Positions 11,100 through 23,528 of a DNA stretch of 64,000 bases are shown piece after piece. Made by a program: the position numbers and the translations under genes. Source of the DNA: Datisca glomerata (lineage: Eukaryota; Streptophyta; Magnoliopsida; Cucurbitales; Datiscaceae); the NCBI GenBank assembly GCA_003255025.1, contig QANY01003971.1, positions 482,607 to 546,606 of the forward strand, in the 5' to 3' direction. The number at the start of each line of letters is the position of its first letter. The stretch's first letter is position 1. Under the pieces are notes generated by a model. The model saw only the letters and a list, made by a program, of their open reading frames with translations. It made no database searches and was not told the DNA's origin.

Positions 11100-14000
11100 T
11101 AACAAGGTTTTGCCCCCATTGTGATCCAGAATTTGATCCCTTTGAATTTCTTCATTCACTTATAAAAAATGTGGCTTGGTCTTTTAATAGAAAAACTTAG
11201 GGTGAATCTGAAACATCAATTATCAAGCTAAATAAGGATCCAATTAGGGAGTGCTTTTTTATGTTGAATTAATACTTGATATTAGAAAACATTAGTTAGT
11301 TAATATGTTGTATGTTAGCATTTAGTTAGTCAACCCAAAGCATGTTAATATATTGTCCTCTTCCCATAATGGACGAAGCACATTCTATGTCTATATAATT
11401 ATTAGAAGAAGATTTTTATATAACATTGACAGTTATGATGTTCCGAGAGTCGAGCAAGAGTATTAGCATAGGGACACAAATGTTTATAGCGGCACTTGTG
11501 ACTAGCTGACTTGGTTGACGAACATCTCTTGTAAATTGGCTTAATTATACGGGCAATCTCTCTAATTTTAGTAATTACATAAAACTCCCTCACACATAGT
11601 GAAATTATAAAAATGCCATTATCCAATTGATATCTAATTATTAATTGATCCAATCATTATAAATCTGAATGAAAAATAAAAGAAAATGATGTTTTAGGCA
11701 TATTATCAAACATTGGTACAAAAAAGATATAGTATCTAAGAAAATTGTATAGATTATTTGTTGGTAAAATGAAACTAGAAGAAATATTTGCGTAGGTTTT
11801 TGAACTAGAGTGGGGCATGTAATTAAGGGAATGGGAAACATAGGGACGTTTGTGTAGTTTATCTCATTCATTTTTGAAAACATATTCTAAGTGTATGTTT
11901 CTTTCGTTTTGTTTTTACATTATTGGGAGTGATTTCTTTTAGATGCGCTTTTATATTCTTAAAATGTTAGCTACTATTTATTGGTGACAATTTTAGCTTG
12001 AAAATTATATATGTATTCGAAAACACATATATTCTGCATAAGAAAGTACTTGTCACAGAGTGTTTTCATGTTTAGAAAAATGATCAAGAGAATCTCACAT
12101 ATTAAATAAGTGTGGGTTGATGTTATGTTTTGATTATTTACAAGGTGCACAATGGTTTAAAAAATCAAATGTTTGATGCGACCTTAATTACTTGAACATG
12201 ATCTGTGTTCTATAGTCCTACATATTTTCTGAAGCCCTGTGTCCAAGAAAGTATTTTCTATTTAGGAAAATAGGTAACTCTTCTGTGTGGGAGGAAGCAA
12301 TAGGTATATTATTGACTCAATTAGGTAAATAGGCTACTATAGAAAAAAATGGCCCAAAAAGTCGTAGTTTGCACAAATAGTCAAAATTTATAATGGCTCA
12401 TCCTTAAAACTTAAATACATAGTAAATATACAAAATTACCCTCACTAATAAAAGACACTCCCGTACCCTTCGTGGATAATGTTACGTAATTTATAGATAT
12501 ATACTCTATGGTATATAATAATATACTAATATATTTTTACATACCATAAGTATATCTATGATATATTTCTATACACTATTAGTATATCGCAGTATATATG
12601 TAGTATATTTGTATAAACCATCTGGTATATGTTATATACCATCACAGTGCAGGAAGCCGAGACTAGATCTGATCTCGACGATCCTATGAAACTAGATAGT
12701 AGTGTAGTTCATGGAGGTCATGAAATTGACGACGAATTTAATGTCAGTGAGAGATATCGAGAAGATTGGAAGGATGATATGAAATTGGATATTTTTATCA
12801 TGACATCCTTTAACTAATCTTAACTTTATATTTCTTTAGTAAAGTGCAGTTTTTTTGGAAGATTTAATATTGAGACTAGTTTATTCGTCAAGTTGATACA
12901 TCTTTCTATTTAAAATTATTATTTTAATTACATGTATTTGAAGCAAGGGAAACCTGAGTTAATCAGTATTTTTATTCTTAATTTTCTATTTTATTAATTT
13001 TATATATGATGACAAATACATTTGTAAAATATGTTTCCGTCAAGCTTATAATAGACTTGAGAATCTTGAAAAAAATAACTTCTACATAGCATAATAAGGT
13101 TAAAACTCACACATAGTTAGTTTTACAAAAGAGTAAAACGTAAATGATCAAATAAAATTATAACTAACTAACAAACTAAAGGGAGAGTCCAACCATATGT
13201 GCAAAACATAAATTAAAAGATATAATTTAAAATTAAAATTTAAAGTAGCTCAATTCTCTAGTTTTTCCTATATTATAGTAGTATTAGGCATGACTTTTAC
13301 ACGAGCTTTATATATGGGTCAGTCAAACTGACCCAAGTCCCCTCCTCCACATGATCCACGTTTTATTTGGGCAAATTAAAGCAACAATTTTAGGGTGTGT
13401 GGTAGTGGAAATATGTGCCCAGATACCTCGAATGTGATGAAAAATGAGAGATACTATTGTTTGGTATGGAAAAAAATCCTAAGAGTTTTTAAATATATTA
13501 ATTATGAAAGTAACCTCATTTGAAGATAACTTGATATCCTTAGATTTAGGGGTATCTTTATGCCTTGCATCCCCAAATTAAATTATTGTTTCTTTTAAAA
13601 TTTTCCAAATTAGACTATCCTCCTCCAACCTCACTTACATCTCACTTAACCAACTTCATCTTTTCCTCCACTAGACTATCATCAACAGGGATTCTAAGCT
13701 CTCTCTCTTTGTCTCTCTTTCTCTCTTTCCTTGATGTACTAAGCTCCTACAAAGAAAGACATTTATGGAAATTAGAAATAATTATTCTGAAAGACTATTG
13801 ATTCGTGCATGAATGTCAATCCATTAGGTATTAAACTCTCATGGAATCACTCTCGACTACTGAAAATTTAGAAAATAGAGATACTCTCTATGAAACTACA
13901 TTAATATAAGTTTGGAAAATGTGTCTAGGGCCACAACGAATTTTGATAAGTGAACTAGGAGAAGAAAACCTTAAAAAAGCCTAAAATAAAAAAAACATTC

Positions 14001-14147
14001 TAATAAGGAAAGTTTCAAAATAAATGCATAATAAATAACTGTTACTCACCAGCATCACGAAGCCACAAACGACGTAAAAACTTGAGTTCCCTAAAAGTTA
14101 CTGACAAATTAAAAGTTTCCTAAAACAATAAAAATGCATTTTTTATG
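11100..14147. other. Intergenic, AT-rich, no gene seen
   Basis: No supported coding region. A TA-rich stretch with many TATATAC/GTATAT words occupies 12480-12640; a pyrimidine microsatellite-like run (CTCTCTCTTTGTCTCTCTTT) lies near 13700-13730. The sequence at 12345-12480 resembles non-coding MITE-like DNA, but no termini were found. Confidence 0.55.
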
Positions 14148-15180
14148 TCAAGCGACGGAATTGGCCCACAAAGGGCTTTGTAATTTACTAACGATGGACT
14201 CATCTCTCAGATAATCCAGACCCTCATGCATTACATCATTTTCTCCAGGTTGAAGAAAATTCTTCCTCGAGTTTCTAGTAGCATAATTATCTGTAGGATC
14301 ACCATGAAAATGAATCAAGTGCTTCACGTTAAACACATCAGCCGTTCGAATATGATTGAGCAATTTCAGATGATAAGCATTTGGGTTGATTTTATCAATA
14401 ATCTTATAAGACCGATCTTTCGAGTAGTAAGTTTATTATACTCACTAGTAGGAAATTGATACTTAGTTAGAATTGCTCACACATAGTCGTTGCTGACATC
14501 AGACTCCACATAACGATATTTTTAGGCATCTTCTTTGTACTTAGCTGTTGCTTTGGCTTAATTGCCTTATACCGTTCAATGAATCTCCTACAGGATATAA
14601 ATAAAATCCCCAGCTTTCTCCATGAACTCATGCTAATCGTGTGGTCCACGAGGAATAAAAAGTAAATGATATGAAAATGACTAAAACTCAAACTCATGTA
14701 ACGATGTGATTATGAGTAAAGTCATTTGGCCCAAGATTTTGATCCCACGACATGGTTGATCTCTCGCGAAACACTGAAGTATATCGTAAAGATAATGATT
14801 TACCACCTTAGTTTTTCCATCCATTTCAAGAAGATAAGCCGTACTAAAATCCAACTGAGTATTTACCATCTTCCAAAGACTCTGCCAAAAGTGACTAAGG
14901 AATCGAGTATCGCAATCAATAATGATAGAAGTAGGAAGCCCATGAAGACTATATACCTCATGAAAAATACAATTGGGTGATGTTGACAGCAACTGTGGTC
15001 TTCTGGCAACAATAAAATGCACCATTTTTCAAAAGTAAACAACCACCACATAAATAGAATCATGATCCTCTGGGTCGGTGGAAGTCCCACAAAAAAATTC
15101 GTACTCACATCCAATGTTACGTACGGATGGGCAAGGAGTGTACAACCTGACATTCATGGCCTTTCTTTATACACCTGACA
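14148..15180 (-). pseudogene. Ty3/gypsy pol remnant A: integrase to C-terminus
   Basis: On the minus strand, integrase starts near 15150 (FFVGLPPTQR) and continues through MVHFIVARR to the core motif REVYRLHGLP-like EVYSLHGLP, CDTRFLSHFWQSLWKM and FSTAY (15025-14840). The C-terminal tail is at 14363-14148 (DVFNVKHLIHFHGD, NFLQPGENDV), which matches the end of many gypsy pol proteins. The catalytic region has substitutions (DRDTRF to DCDTRF; HPQTDGQTEVVN to a decayed form) and at least two frameshifts. It abuts a second, differently diverged integrase (15520-15960), so it comes from a separate copy. Confidence 0.85.
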
Positions 15181-17513
15181 AAAACAATCGTCCTTCTTGT
15201 TCCTTAATTTCCCATAAATATCAGTAGGAGGCTGGTTCCATAAAAATGGGCCATCACCAAATCTCCTTCCCAAGACAATCTAACACCACGATGTTGGTCT
15301 GCCTTGTTCTAAGTTCTTCCTTACTTCATAATGTATACTTTGAATTTTTTCAGCCAAATTATATGCTTCAATACTAAATCCAATCAACCTTGGTAATGGA
15401 ACCAATTCTAGTGCATGTCTTGGTGCTTTTCATGTAAACCATCCTGAATAGCGTGTTCTCGTAGTTTTGTCGACCATGCTGTTGTAAGAGAACGTAATTT
15501 GAGGGAGGCCAGAGTCCCACTATATAGGCTTATCTCCGCTAATACAACGTAGCATATTTCCCAATGTGTGATCCGTTACCTCTGTCTGATCATTAGTTTG
15601 AGGATGACAAGTAGTGATGTATTGAAGTGTGATGTCAAACTTCCTCCACAAGGTTCTCCAAAAATGACTAACGAATTTCACATCTCTATTAGAATTGATT
15701 GTCTTTGGGACACCATGTAAAAGAACTACTTTCTGAAGAATACATTTACTATATTTAATGTGCAATTTTAGTACAAGCAATGAAATGAGCCATCTTTGAG
15801 TACCCGTCCACCACCACAAAAATGGAATGTTTTCCTCGTTGTGTTCGATGAAGTCCCAATATAAAATTCAGAGTCATATCTTCATAGATACTCTCTGGTA
15901 TAAGAATAAGGGTATATGATCCCGTAATTTGTGCTTACCTTTTAGTTGTTCGACAGATAGGACACCTTTGTACAAATCACTATGTCACACTTCAGTTGGA
16001 CCCAATAATACCTCTCTTTTACAAGGGTTGTGGTCTTGTCGTGCCCAACATGACCACCTAAACCACCTCCATGCAGTTATCTAATAAGATGCTCCTTTAG
16101 AGACATTGTGGGTATTGCGCAGTTGGTCCCGTGAATCTATCGTAGACATGAAAATCATCAGCATATTGTCTTGAAGTACCTTTTTGTCAAATGCGTTGAA
16201 AATCTTCATCAACTTCGTATAACTATATAACACACTCAAATCCGATATTTCATATTGTAATGTGGAAAGTAAGGGCGCACATCTATTCAATGCATTAGCC
16301 ACTTTGCTTTGTTGTCCCGATTTGTGTTCCAAGATGAACGTGAAATTTTGTGCGAACGTTATCCACCTTGCATGCATGCTATTTGGAATGGTCTGATTAT
16401 TTATAAACTTCAAACCTTGATAGTCACTGTATAACCATTTTAAATTAAGCAATGCTCCAAATGTTTTCAAGCTCGAAAGATGCGAAGAACTCAATCTCAT
16501 AAGTCGTCTGCTTTCACCTAGCAATGTTTAAATTCTCACTCAGAAACTCCACTGGACTACCCTTTTGAGACAAAACAACTCCAATGCTCATTATAGAAGC
16601 ATCGCATTCAACACCAAATACCTTCTTAAAATTCGGTAGAGCTAGGACTTTTGCAGTACTCAGTTGTAATGTGAAGCTTGCTTCTTATCCTTCGCCCCAC
16701 TGGAACTTTCCTTTCTTTATGCAATTAGTGATAGGTGCTGCTAGACTGCTGAAATTCTTGATAAATCTGTGATAGAATGTCGCTAGCCTATGAAAACTAC
16801 GAACATCATGCACACTCTGAGGTGTAGGCCACTCATCAACCTAAATTTTCTTTTCTCCCATTATGAACAATAAGTATACTTGTAGGAATGAGCGTTTCTT
16901 CAAGTTGATGTATAGTTTATTCTGACATAGTAGTAGTAGGACCTTTCTCAAGTACTCCACATGGGATGTTTCATCTTGACTATATATCAAAATATCATCA
17001 ACTTAAACAATAAAAAACTTTCTAATGAAAGGCTTGAATACCTAGTTCATTAGCTGCATGAACGTACTTGGTGTATAGACAATCCAAATGGCATCACTAA
17101 CCAATCATATGAGCATTATTTTGTTTTGAAAGCTGTCTTTTATTCATCATCAGAGTTGATTCAAATTATGATGATATCCATTGTGTTAATCAAACTTAGA
17201 GAAGACTATAGATCCTGCTAACATGTCACCATGTCATTTAGTAAGGGAATAATGTATCTATACTTTATTATGATTTCGTCAATGGCCCTGCTGTCCATGC
17301 ACATTCTCCAACTACCATTCTTCTTTGGTATTAACAATGCAGGGATTGCATATGGGCTCATACTTTCTCTAAGTAATCCCTCTCAAAACGATTCTTCTAC
17401 TTGGCCTTGCAAGATCTCATGTTCATTTGGCCTCATGTGGTACCGTGGTAGATTTGAAAAATTTGCTCCAGGTACTAAATTTGTATGATGATGTTGAATA
17501 TCACGAATAAGTG
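15181..17513 (-). pseudogene. Ty3/gypsy pol remnant B: RT, RNase H, integrase
   Basis: Read from 17513 downward: the RT N-terminus ([25 protein letters not shown]), then [20 protein letters not shown], corresponding to the gypsy RT fingers. RNase H is at 16524-16081 (YSDYQGLKFINN, ARWITFAQNFTF, EHKSGQQSKVANALNR), then the H2C2 zinc-binding region near 16050-15950. The integrase core follows at 15819-15520 (LHGVPKTINSNRDVKFVSHF, HPQTNDQTEV), and the chain ends in a KLRNKKD tail near 15200. Multiple stops and frameshifts make it non-functional. Domain order RT-RH-IN on one strand identifies gypsy (Metaviridae-type) rather than copia. Confidence 0.88.
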
Positions 17514-17517
17514 GTAG

Positions 17518-18055
17518 TAGAGATGGAAAATGGGCCAGTTCGGCCAGTGAAATCGACTAAACTGGCCCGTTAAAGCTCGAACCGGTGATGAACAGTACCA
17601 GGCTGGTTAAGGCTCGCGGGCCAGCTTGGGCCATCACAGGCTGGACATTTTCGTTATGTAGCTGGACCCGAGCCGAGTATATGACGCGACTCGATCCAAA
17701 CATTTTTTTTCTCAAAAAATTATTCATTGTGTATACATTGAAGATTAAACCTTTGACCTCTCCTCTATTAAATAAACTCCTTACCGCTAGACCAAGACAA
17801 TTTTTGTGAAAATTTTATTTATATTATATTTTTATTATCTTCAATACATTTTGTCAAATTCTTTATAAAATATATTTTTGAGATAAATTTATTTAATTAA
17901 ATAAATAGATAATAGTTTTTGCTTAAATGAATATTTTATTCAATAAAAAAAATACACTAAAAAATGCTAATGGCTTGCTCGATTGGCTCAAAATTACTCC
18001 ACTCCAACTTCGAAAAGCGTTACAATGTAACTAAAAAATGGCAATGAAAAATCTA
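17518..18055. mobile_element. hAT-like terminus and derivative DNA inside gypsy
   Basis: At the point where gypsy remnant B stops, the sequence reads TAGAGATGGAAAATGGGCC followed by repeated GGCCAG/GGCCCG words. This resembles plant hAT ends (TAGGGATGG... with GGCC-rich subterminal repeats). No matching inverted end or 8-bp duplication was found on the right. The right limit is set only by the return of gypsy homology near 18060. Confidence 0.4.
17740..17800 (-). mobile_element. tRNA-like SINE fragment
   Basis: On the minus strand the A-box-like TGGTCTAGCGGTAAGGAG (17778-17797 region) and a B-box-like GGTCAAAGGTTTAATC (17743-17758) are about 20 bases apart. That matches the internal RNA polymerase III promoter of tRNA-derived SINEs. 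The B box has lost the canonical GGTTCGA core. No tail or target duplication was seen. Confidence 0.5.
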
Positions 18056-18059
18056 GTAA

Positions 18060-18400
18060 CACCAATCTATGGGTAGTCGTCAAACATTTATTAATAAGTT
18101 GAAACGCCTCATCAGCCTCGTTAGTCCACTGAAACCTTCCTCATTTCTTACAAAAAGGCACAAGTGCCATAATAATGTTGCTACACCCACTCAGTCATGG
18201 ACTCGTCAACCTTTAATTTACAACCCGAAATTATATAGTAAAGGAATGACACTTTAGGCGTCATGATAACACACTTATCACTCTATATAAGACCTCCTGT
18301 TGATGTTGAAGATGCATCTCAGGGTTATCACCATGCCAGGTAATTTACTAATGATGCTCTCACGTCTTCAAATAATTCGGACCTTCTTGCACTGTATTAC
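18060..18400 (-). pseudogene. Scattered gypsy pol fragments
   Basis: The minus strand at 18160-18065 encodes FQWTNEADEAFQLINKCLTT, the RT/RNase H linker (F-x-W-T-x-E-x-x-x-A-F) of gypsy pol. At 18342-18400 the DNA resembles the pol C-terminal segment at 14181-14240 (shared GTAATTTACTAA and GTATTAC/CATTAC blocks). The two pieces are in the wrong relative order, so they were rearranged or come from separate insertions. Confidence 0.65.
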
Positions 18401-18498
18401 TCCTCAGTCACACAAAAAGGAGGACTAGGTATGGTGTATGAATCTCAAAAGCTCGCGAGATCATAATGTTTCAGATCCAAAAATTTTTTATGGGGTTT

Positions 18499-18549
18499 TT
18501 CATGTTTGAATCATGGAGAGATCCATTGTCTCCATGGTTCAAACATGAA
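18499..18549. repeat. Near-perfect 21-bp inverted repeat (hairpin)
   Basis: Arms TTCATGTTTGAATCATGGAGA (18499-18519) and its reverse complement with one G:T-compatible change (18529-18549), separated by 9 bases. A transcript from either strand would fold into a tight stem-loop. It is short for a plant miRNA precursor, and no flanking target duplication for a MITE is visible. Confidence 0.75.
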
Positions 18550-19778
18550 GAGAGCCTTCTCTAACGATGTAGTTTTCTATCAATCTGGGTTTTACTTGCA
18601 ATGATGAATTTAATCTGAATTTTTCATTTATCATTTTTATTCTCTAGTGTTGGTATATGTCCATGAGTACTATACAATGTTCTAAAGGAACTGGGATTGT
18701 AGATGAATAACTTCATTTCCTTTGACAACTAAATTTATTCAGTGACAAATCCTTGAAAACAAGTACAAACATTTGTATTTACAAGAACCATAGAAAATGA
18801 AAATGAAACCAATGATATAGCAAACTTGTACCTTACCTCTAGCTAGTGGTGGAGTGGTGTTGTGATGTTTTTTTATTTGATTTTTTTTTGTTAAAGTTAC
18901 AATTTAAAAATGAGGAATACTACGACTAGAACTTATGATCCATGGATATATATATATGTGTAGGCGCGTGCATGTGCTTTTCTGTGTGGATTAGTTAGAT
19001 TAGTTTAAACTAAGATGAAAACATGATCGAGTTCGTGCAATCATACATATAAGTTGATATTTAAAGAATCTGAAAAATTACATTATTTGTGTCGAAACTA
19101 AATATGAAATACGATACCGAACCTGAGGCATGTGTCACATAGTCTACTTAAAGTAGATTCGTAGTCATGTACCATCTACTCCGACGAACTGACCAAAACT
19201 CTGAACTCTACCAAACCAAAGAACTAGAAGACATATTTTTTGGAATTTTCCAAGATGAAATAGTTCTGAGTTATTTGATATGAGATGAAATGAAAAGGAA
19301 AAGACGTCAATTTTTAGGCGGGGATAGGGGAGGGGGAACTTCAAAAAAATCTGTACTGAATGTGGAATTGAACTAAAACATTAACCGTTGACTACTTCAA
19401 ATTTAAAAATGCAGTTTCAGTTGCTAAAATTTAATTTGGTTGTTTCAGTTTTGAAAAATAAATCTTAGTTTAGAAAACAAGAGTTGGAAGAAGCGAAAAT
19501 CAGGCCGACACAAGTTTTGGTCAATTCGCTTGACATTCGAGTTTGTAGGTTGAGCTTGCACAGAAGTTCTAAGCCTGACGAAATTCAACGGACTGAAAGA
19601 TTTGCACCCCCTGCAAATGAGAAAGCATCTATTCTATACATAGTTACCTACTTGGTGTTGGAAATCACATATACACATGAATGAGTCTTAACATTTTTCA
19701 ACAAGGGACAAGTGTAATCTCATAATACTTTCTCACATTTCCAACTTCATGGATACACTTTGAGCATCAACTTCTCTT
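18550..19778. other. Intergenic, no gene seen
   Basis: AT-rich non-coding DNA. Short open frames, such as 19484-19684, show no recognisable domain. Confidence 0.5.
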
Positions 19779-20036
19779 TTATCCTAATAACATTTTGATC
19801 ATATGTATATAAAACATTTCAATGTTCTCACGAAAATCAGCCTTGATCCGAAAAAATGTGTTTTCGAACATGTTCTCCCTTGATGCAGGAATAAGGCCAA
19901 GGTACTCCCTCGAGTAATTAAAAGCTTCGACAGCCGGATGACCAAAACAAGGATTCCAAATTGCATGAGCAATTGTTCTTACATATAAGGGCCTGTACCT
20001 ATGCTTCCAAATTTCCTTACCTAAAAAGATACACAT
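19779..20036 (-). other. Unidentified open frame, possibly an exon or gene fragment
   Basis: An 85-codon minus-strand frame has an amino-acid composition more protein-like than its surroundings, including GKEIWKHRYRPLYVRTIAHA and SREYLGLIPASRENMFENTF. A TTTTTAG acceptor-like site precedes GTAAGGAAATTTGG near 20021. I do not recognise the family. It could be one exon of a decayed host gene. Nothing around it (20037-22346) extends the reading frame convincingly. Confidence 0.25.
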
Positions 20037-22346
20037 CTATTGAGATGTGATATGATAGCATCGTGATTCTAAGTAAGCAATCTAATAGATCGTTGTATTG
20101 AGTAGTGTTGCATGCGAGCATGGTTAAACAATTTTCCAACCCTACTAATTATGGTTGAAAAATAAACCCAAAAACAAATTCTATTTCGTCATATTTAACA
20201 AAGTAGCTAGGTAAAAATTGTTCCATGTTAATTAATGCTTCTAGAGAGTGTTGGAAACAATAACATGGTGAATGAAGGGAGGCGAAGAGTAAACAGTCAA
20301 TACATGAGGAAACCTCAATATTTTCCACTTCCTCTGTGGATAAATTGTATATAGAAGGTGGAGAAAGCAAGCCATATGTTGATATATATAAATAAATGAA
20401 GCACAAACAAGAATGATATATATGTATGCGTCATATAAATCTAGTGAAGAGAATACGAAATGAAAGACATTCAAACTCTTATATGGTTCGCCCAGCTTAC
20501 TTCAATTGCCATGAAAATGATCCTGGAAATCCTGCTAAGAAAAGAACATTAATATTTAATTTGTAAGACACAAAGGATGACATGATAATTCACCTAGCAT
20601 AATATTATACTTGTATCTCAAAGATCAAAATTTATCTTGTTAATTGTATGCGATCGATGTCAACTCATAACAATATTGAATACAACAATGTTACATATAA
20701 TGTTTCTTTATAATTATGCATGCATAACATATAAACTTTCGATCTCCCATATGTTTTATGTTTTCTCCCATTATGGTCATCAATGAAGAGTATAGGTATA
20801 ATTTTGTGTGACAGATTAATTTAAGCTAAATTGAGTCCTTAAGACAATTTTTGGAAGTCTCTTCCGAAAACAACTGTACTAGGAGAACTTTTTTAAGACC
20901 ATAGCAATTTGTCAAAACCATTAGAGATAGTTCTACTTCCCTACATCAATATATAAGTTTGGAATTCCTTACATGATCTAGCATTTTATATTTGTTCTCA
21001 AGGGAATTGAGCTTTACGGATGATCTGCCATTTTATAGTCAGAAGTGTGGTAAATGTGATTGCCATTTTAGTCTTACGAAGTGTCAATCTTTCTAATTGC
21101 ATGAAATAAGATAATGTGTAGAAGGAAGTTGGATGTGATTTGTTCAAGTGGGTTGAAATCCTTAACCAGATATAGTTCTGCAAAACATTTAAATAAGATT
21201 TTCAATTAACTTTTGTAGTGTAAATTTTCATTGGAGCTCTCATTTAATTCTTTTGAAGTCATTCCGATAGTTCTATATCTAAATTTTGTGATGGTAAGTC
21301 CAATTATTTTAATTACCACATCCTAATTATTTGGGAGTATATTCACATAATAATTGTAAATGTTCTTCAGAAAGTAGTGAAAATAGCATCTCTGCATGTG
21401 CTTGTATGTACTTATACTCTTGTTCTTTTATCTTCATTTTTTACTTCTAATTAAGCATATCTACACATTCTAGAATTTTCTCCTTCTAATTAAAAGCTTA
21501 TCTACACATTCTAGTTTCCTTCTAGTTAAGCCTGTCTTGATTTGGCCGATTAGTGAATAAGCCGCAGAGTGTCTAATCATTTACATCATCAAGCCTATGT
21601 CTACACATTCCAGTTTTAATTTCAAGTACTCAAGAGTTTTGGGATAGTAGCTGTCTATTGTTTGAAATTTCTTTTGCAGGTACTCTTCGTTTGAAATACT
21701 TTTATTCACTTAGTACTTTTTTCAAGAAGCACACACCTACTTGGTGTTCTTAATTAAACACCACAAAGTATGAAAAGAAAAGGGTTTTTTCAGGCTAAAC
21801 TGTTGTTTTCGTAAAAAACAAACTTTTAGACTCAAGATGTTTGAACATATTTATTTATCCCCGGCCGACATCCCGATGACACTCTAGCTTGGCCAATCTA
21901 TAAACTACGGAAAAAGATTTTATTCAATGATCAAGACACTACCTGAATCCATAATCTATTTATTTATGGACCTTTTGTTGCATCCTGCTTGGAAGATCAT
22001 GGCATCAATTTCATCTAAACCCACCACTTCCTGACCTGAAAGGTATTGGTATGAATGGAAAGTATAAATGTAGATTAGAGGATAAAAATTGGAGTATAAT
22101 TCTAACATGATATAAGCTTTAACCCAAATTTACACCAATTTCCTGTCACTTTAGTATTGCCTTGTCTTTTGCTTCATTTTTTCACAACTGCATGCAAATC
22201 ATGACATTTCACTCTAAGCTAGGTTAACAATCCAATTTTTGAATGATATTTTTTTATAAGAAATGGGCTTAATATAAGTTCTTTTTAAAAAAAACATTTT
22301 ATGGTACACATAGCATAACTAAAAAACATGAGAACTATGATATTTT
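20037..22346. other. Intergenic 3' flank of the TCP gene, no gene seen
   Basis: AT-rich DNA. An imperfect direct repeat lies near 21434-21530 (TCTACACATTCTAG... recurring within 50-60 bases and again near 21599). Small open frames at 20149-20474 and 20998-21183 lack recognisable features. Confidence 0.5.
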
Positions 22347-23528
22347 TTATAGACTATCAATCATTTCAGAAGCTTGACCTATTGGGTTGAGGTAAATCTA
22401 TATATATAAATTAATTCTAAACAGTTTTTTAGGTATATATGTATTTCACAGATTAATAAAAAAAGAAGAAGAGAAACTTGATCACTAGCTAGAAAATCAC
22501 AAAGTTTTCGACCGGAGTATGTCTGTATTTCTTGATACAGAGAATGGATTTTTGTCATGGGTTGCACTAGGGTTTTATTATTTGGTCCAAGAAAAAAAAA
22601 TACCTGGTGCTGACTTAGCATTCGTCATTGTACAACAATAAGCTATGTGCATTAAAGAATTGTTGATGTCCCAATGCAAAGGCGAACCAGGAAACCCATC
22701 TTCGTAATTTCCCTCTTTTGTCACTACCACATTGTGAGAGCAATTCCTAATCAACGACGACACCGTAGCGCCATCACTAACATTCACACAATCTGTTTGG
22801 TTCTTGAGAAACTGATTGCTAGGTTCCTCGATTTCACCCACAATTTTCATCATTAATTTCTTCATGTTCGTTCTCTCTCTCGCTCTAGCTCTTGCTTTAT
22901 CCCTCGACTCTCTTGTAACGACATGTAATTTCCTGCTCATCTTTTGTAGTTGTTGATGTTGTTGCTGATGATGATGGTGATGATTTTTACTAATATTGGA
23001 CAACACGATGTCGTTATCTGAAGGGAGTAAAGTAGAGGAGTAGTGACTAAGGTGAGAGAAATTGCTTTTGAGTTCTTTGATTGCAGACTTTGACTTAATA
23101 AACAGCCATTCAATAGTGTTGCTTGCTTTGTCAAACCCTAACATGTCTTGTAAATCAAAGAACTTTCTAGCAATCTGAAGAGACAATCTCATTCTTCTGT
23201 CTCTTGGCCCTGAAGCTGTACAGATCTTACTATGTCTATCTTTCTTCCCATTTCTCTTTCTAGAATTCCCCTTCTCTTTGATCATCTTCTTGCTGTTGTC
23301 TGTTCCTTTGTTTGGTATTATAGGAACGATGACATTAGTATTATTTTCGTGATTGGTGTTTTGAGATTGAGGTGGAGAAGGAGGTGTGTTGTTGTTTGGT
23401 AATAAGTCTTGATGGCAGAGCAAGTGGTTTAGAAATAGCTCATCATCAAGAAATGGGTCGGAAAATTGTATGTATGATGAGGATTGTTGGTGATCTATTG
23501 AGCTAGGATTGTTACTAGAAATAAGCAT
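22347..23528 (-). CDS. TCP12-like: CYC/TB1-class TCP transcription factor, closest to the TCP12 (CYC3) type
   Basis: Nuclear DNA-binding factor of the class II (CYC/TB1) TCP family; members repress axillary bud outgrowth or shape floral meristems. Exon 1 (23528-22604) starts at [10 protein letters not shown]. The TCP bHLH-like domain spans residues 94-152: basic part [20 protein letters not shown], then helix [19 protein letters not shown] and helix [22 protein letters not shown] His/Gln tract follows at 183-193, and an arginine-rich R domain ([18 protein letters not shown]) at 207-224 marks the CYC/TB1 subclass. The [10 protein letters not shown] acidic segment near residues 24-33 could be an activation or interaction motif. 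A good donor, CAG|GTATTT, lies at 22604/22603, just after SAP. Reading on gives FFSWTK-stop. A better end is a second exon at 22378-22347 (acceptor CCCAATAG) adding about ten residues, for about 318 in total. A short last exon after a late intron is common in this subclass. CYC3 assignment rests on remembered signature residues. Confidence 0.9.

Noticed and set aside
17231..17488. 85-codon plus-strand frame
   Set aside because: It is the antisense of the gypsy RT fingers region ([10 protein letters not shown] on the minus strand).
22674..22856. Plus-strand frame over the TCP gene
   Set aside because: It is antisense to TCP exon 1, which has clear TCP and R domains.
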